Source: Centrapalus pauciflorus
Taxonomy: Eukaryota > Streptophyta > Magnoliopsida > Asterales > Asteraceae
DNA: 64,000 nucleotides
Direction: 5' to 3'
NCBI GenBank assembly: GCA_020465985.1
Contig: JAANYP010003761.1
Location: 62,001-126,000, forward strand
The translations under genes and the position numbers were made by a program. The notes beneath the pieces are model-generated. The model saw only the letters and a list, made by a program, of their open reading frames with translations. It was not told the origin of the DNA and searched no databases. Below are positions 60,405 through 64,000 of this stretch, piece after piece; position 1 is the stretch's first letter, and each line of letters starts with the position of its first letter.

Positions 60405-60435
60405 TTGTATATATGTACACACACACACACATGTA
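60310..60435. repeat. (TA)n(TG)n and (AC)n microsatellites
   Basis: Long TA tract, about 12 TG units, then a separate CA block at about 60418-60431. Confidence 0.95.
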
Positions 60436-61084
60436 TGTATGTCACCATCCTTGTAATAAACTAAAACACACTCTCACACACACATGTACAAAAAAATTTA
60501 TAAGAAAAAAAAAATCTTCAATCAATCATTTTGATTATCATACAAACTTTAAGTAGAATATAATTTAGGAGAGTTGGAAGATGTAGAATTAATGGAGGAT
60601 GGAATAGTTTTGAAAGAAAATTAAATGTGAGAAATGAAGAGGAAGAGGAAGAAGCCGTTGGCATAAATAAGCAAATCAACCTCGGTTGCATATAAAAAAC
60701 CGGGGTCCTTTTGTGGTAGATATATGTCGTTGTTAGTGTAATAAATGAGGAGATTCAACCCCGGTTGCATTTTAAAAACCCGGGATCTATTACCTGAAAA
60801 ATTTAATGCGCTCTTTTTGCACTTCTCGAGGGGGATATATGCGGAGATTTTTTAACCTAAACCGGTTTTATAATAAGAAACCGGGGTCTTTGCTCTACAA
60901 AAAAAGTTGTGCCTTTCTCGGTAAGACGGAAACATTTATTACGGTATTTAACCCCGGATATATTAAGGAACCGGGGTCATTGCTTCAAAAAAATCCGCTC
61001 CACAGCTTCAACCACAGTTTTTTAATACTTTTTATGTCAACCGGGGTCTATTAGGTGGGGTTAAATGTGTTTTTTGTACTAGTG

Positions 61085-61450
61085 GTAGTTTGTTAAACCT
61101 ATCATAAAATAAAAAATAAAAAAACTGTTAATTCATAATCACACACACACGCGCACACACACACAGATATATATATATATATATAGATGCTCGATCCATA
61201 ATTAAAAAATTTACCATGACCAAATCCTTAAATTATTTACTTGAAATCATTAGGATAATAAAGAATATTTGCTTCATTCTTGAATATTTGAACTGTGGAT
61301 TTCTAAATTATTGGTGTAGATTTTTATATTTGCATTTGGTTGCAATTGCATGTGTATATATTGATAAAATATTATATTATGTTATCATATTAATCATTTC
61401 ACAATTAACTACAAGTTTGTAGCCATGTAATTAATTATATCATAATTTAA
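61085..61450 (+). repeat. Triplicated segment, copy C, joined to the CACTA end
   Basis: 'gtagtttgttaaacctatca' starts directly at the CACTA terminus, while copy A has 'ctattgtgtagtttgttaaa' with no element. It carries a short (CA)n(TA)n, 'gctcgatccataattaaaaa' and then follows copy B to 'gtagccatgtaatt' before diverging. Confidence 0.8.
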
Positions 61451-61455
61451 TTTCA

Positions 61456-61524
61456 GGATGTTTCCAAGCTCGGTGAAGCAAGTGAAGCAAGTGAAAGATT
61501 TGTCAAATACGTTTTAGGTGAATG
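61456..61524 (+). other. Possible terminal exon fragment, unidentified
   Basis: After 'taatttcag', a good acceptor, an open stretch reads DVSKLGEASEASERFVKYVL and ends GE and TGA. It is too short to identify and no partner exon was found. Confidence 0.25.
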
Positions 61525-61898
61525 AATTTGCATGTAGCACACCTTAAATACTTTGTTTTTCGGATATCGAGATACTTTTGTTGTTTTGCATGTAGTAGAT
61601 CTTGATGCTTATTTTGTTGTTTTGAATATCAATGTACTTTATGTGGTACATCAGATGATATGTTGATCACATGATTTGGATATTGATCTTATTGTTATTA
61701 TTTTGAATTTTTATTTTATGAATTTGTCTTTTATAAATGACATCTAGTAAATTTAAAGAAATAAAAAGTTTAAAAAATTTTATAAGCGGTTATCTAGTAA
61801 AATTGTGAAAAAAAAAGAGATAATCTTGTAAGTGTGTTTTATAAATAAATGACATCATAATATTTTTATAATCTTACAAGAAGTATTATAAAAATTAG

Positions 61899-62296
61899 GG
61901 TTAATATTGAAAAAACCCTACAAACTTTCATGAATTTATCGATTAAATCACTGTACTTTTTTTTTTCTGAGTGTTTAAGTCCCCAGACAATTTTTGTCTT
62001 ATTCAAAACTAGATATTTGACATGTTTAGCAGGTAACTAACCGGTAAACGGTACAGTGACCTAAACAAGAAAAAATGAAGTCCAGTGACTTCATCATGAA
62101 AATAGGAAAAGAAAGTTGGTTTTTTTAATGATAAACTATTCGAGAAACTAATTGTTTTACCTATTAAGCAGGTAGCAGGTTAAAAATATATAGTTTTGAA
62201 TAAGAAAAACTTTGTTTAGGGACTTAACTCCTCGGAAAAAAAGTTCAGTGACTTAATCGATAATTGCATGAAAATCTGTGGGGTTTTTTCAATATA
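61899..62296. mobile_element. Inverted-repeat element (~400 bp), Mutator- or MITE-like
   Basis: The left arm 'atattgaaaaaaccctacaa' and the right arm in reverse ('atattgaaaaaaccccacag') match for about 125 bp through 'cttattcaaaact'. Centre near 62100. No clean target duplication was seen. Confidence 0.75.
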
Positions 62297-62299
62297 GAT

Positions 62300-63148
62300 C
62301 ATTAAAATTAATAATAATAATAATTTGGTCATTTATCAGAATTAATTTTTAATTCTTTTAACAGATATACAAATCAAACAGAAAACACCAATGAATGAAA
62401 TTTGACCTAGTGAACTATATACGAGGTCATCATTGATTATATAATTCAAATGAAAAAACAAAATATATATTTTTTAAAAATTTATCAACAATGATCACCT
62501 GGTAAAATACTTAAAAAGCATTTAAAAATCCTTCATTGGTCATTTACAATTTTACATCAACGTATCCACGTTTTGTGATGCCCATTAATATTTTTTCTCT
62601 TTAATCAAACCCACCAACACGAATTAAGAAATTATAGCAACGTGGCAAGAAGTGTTAATAACCGACTTGTCCTTTTTGCAACTATCATTAATTATCAAAT
62701 ATCTTTATCACTACTTCTCAACAACTAACTATATGATTTATAAACATCATTTAAACGATTATAGGCCAATCTGATTAATGTGTATGCATTAAATGTGACT
62801 TCAATATTAATTACCAAACAGATATCAAGCAAACAGATGAAGTAATTAAAGAAAAAAACTTTGAATTGTGAACTTGTCAGGATAAGTGTTTTGGAGTAGG
62901 CTAAGAGTGTCCGTTAGACTAGATATACTCAAAGCTTTATATTTCTTAATTGGGCTCGACCAACTATTTGTTATGTTTTAATTTCGGGTATCGACTTTTC
63001 ATCTATATAATATAGTTGATAGCTAGGTTTCCGGTCTACTCAAAGTTTATACCTTTCCTTCCTACCCATAGACATTGGTCGTATTAACCGAACCATATAA
63101 ATACTACGGGTTCTTGTAATTGTACTCGTTTGATCATTTCATTTTCGG
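62300..63148. other. AT-rich intergenic DNA, nothing recognised
   Basis: No gene, RNA or element signature could be supported between the two small inverted-repeat elements. Confidence 0.45.
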
Positions 63149-63520
63149 TTAATTACGAAAAAGGTAACATGTTATTTTTTTTTCTTATTTTAGATAACAT
63201 TTTATTTTTTTTTTCAATTTAAGTAATTAACATACTAATGAAAACACATCAATCTGGGTAATATTACTGAAAATAGAAGGTAAATTGTGCTCAAATACAA
63301 TTTTTTTCATCCAGTAAGCAGAACTTTACGATATCTCATTTGACCAAGAAACCTGTTATGAAAACTTTTACCAATTATCGGTTACCTAATCACGTAAGAT
63401 GTTACGTACATTGGTTGGTGTGTTTTTAATAATATAATCCCCTAATTAAAAAAAATTAATATGTTATCAAAATTAAAAAAAGTACGAGGATATGTTACCA
63501 TTATTTTGTAATTAACTCTT
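63149..63520. mobile_element. Small inverted-repeat element (~370 bp)
   Basis: The left side 'ttaattacgaaaaaggtaac' and the right side in reverse ('ttaattacaaaataatggta') are inverted copies; poly-T/A blocks lie just inside each. Confidence 0.5.
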
Positions 63521-64000
63521 TTGGTTTCTAACAGGTTGTGATGGTAATTTAAGAGCTAATTAGCACTAATTAGAAAATTATGAGGATATATCGATAAAGT
63601 TTTGTTCACCGGCCAATAGCACGAAATAATTAATTACCATCAAGATTTTCATATTAGGAAGCAATCAAAGTCCGCATGTATGCATTTCAAGGTTATATAG
63701 CACACAATACTAATTAAGTAATGATTCCAATTTCAAATTCCGGTTCAAATTTAACATGAATTGAAGGTGGCAAAATAAACGTGTTAACTTAATTGTCTGA
63801 AGCAATTTCACGCACATGGCAATATTAAAAAATAATACCTCTTTAAATAAAATTTAAAATTCAACATATAAAGGGGTTCGTTTACTTTTTATGTTTGTCA
63901 TTGATAATGAAGATATACTATAGAGCTATATACGAATTGAACGTTCGACGAACCGTTCGATTAGAAATTCTTTTATGTTTGCTCATTTATTAAACGAATA
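63521..64000. other. AT-rich intergenic DNA, nothing recognised
   Basis: No gene, RNA or element signature is visible up to the window end. Confidence 0.45.

Larger units (their letters stand above)
58250..61084 (-). mobile_element. CACTA (En/Spm) element, left (3') part deleted
   Basis: The terminus at 61084 reads on the minus strand CACTAGTACAAAAAACAC. Subterminal 'aaccggggtc'/'gaccccggtt' words repeat between 60690 and 61050. The TNP2 transposase follows on the minus strand. A (TA)n(GT)n tract lies at 60310-60405. The other terminus is absent: sequence changes to retrotransposon-like DNA at about 58.25 kb. Confidence 0.85.

Overview
The window is nuclear DNA of a flowering plant, most likely a eudicot. 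Genes have GT..AG introns, the background is AT-rich, microsatellites are long, and every transposon class seen is a plant class (Copia, LTR elements with an initiator-Met tRNA primer site, CACTA, hAT, Mutator-like, Helitron). The species cannot be named from the sequence. No tRNA, rRNA or CRISPR was found.

Region 1 (1-19.6 kb) is one host gene read left to right: a type II (K+-independent) H+-translocating inorganic pyrophosphatase, AVP2/VHP2-like. Thirteen coding exons join in phase into a 769-codon frame that lacks only a short N-terminal exon left of the window. Its introns carry a decayed Copia polymerase piece, a decayed LTR element with primer-binding site, microsatellites and a compact 1.4-kb LTR element with exact target duplication.

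Region 2 (20-34.3 kb) starts with a hAT element just after the pyrophosphatase gene. It continues into a dense cluster of short terminal-inverted-repeat elements, nearly all docked on long (TA)n tracts and ending in GGTTC..GAACC. Inside this cluster is a five-exon acyl-lipid desaturase-like gene (ADS family, 27.4-31.5 kb) that looks broken: the second histidine box is two codons short and the reading frame slips at exon 3.

Region 3 (34.3-47 kb) holds Mutator-like long-TIR elements, two TG..CA elements with TGTAACATCC-type ends, and an ankyrin-repeat/PGG-domain pseudogene. A Copia element with 5-bp target duplication AGAAC splits the pseudogene, and a CACTA element sits inside the Copia.

Region 4 (47-64 kb) is transposon-built: a CACTA element whose right end is part of a 1.4-kb tandem duplication, Helitron ends, a 2.2-kb Mutator-like element with 340-bp-class TIRs and exact 9-bp target duplication, foldback elements, a CACTA element with a decayed TNP2 transposase, three copies of one roughly 0.5-kb segment, and AT-rich DNA with two more inverted-repeat elements. 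The two real gene loci and the pseudogene show no functional link to one another; the window is best read as one intact housekeeping gene beside two decaying genes in a nested transposon landscape.
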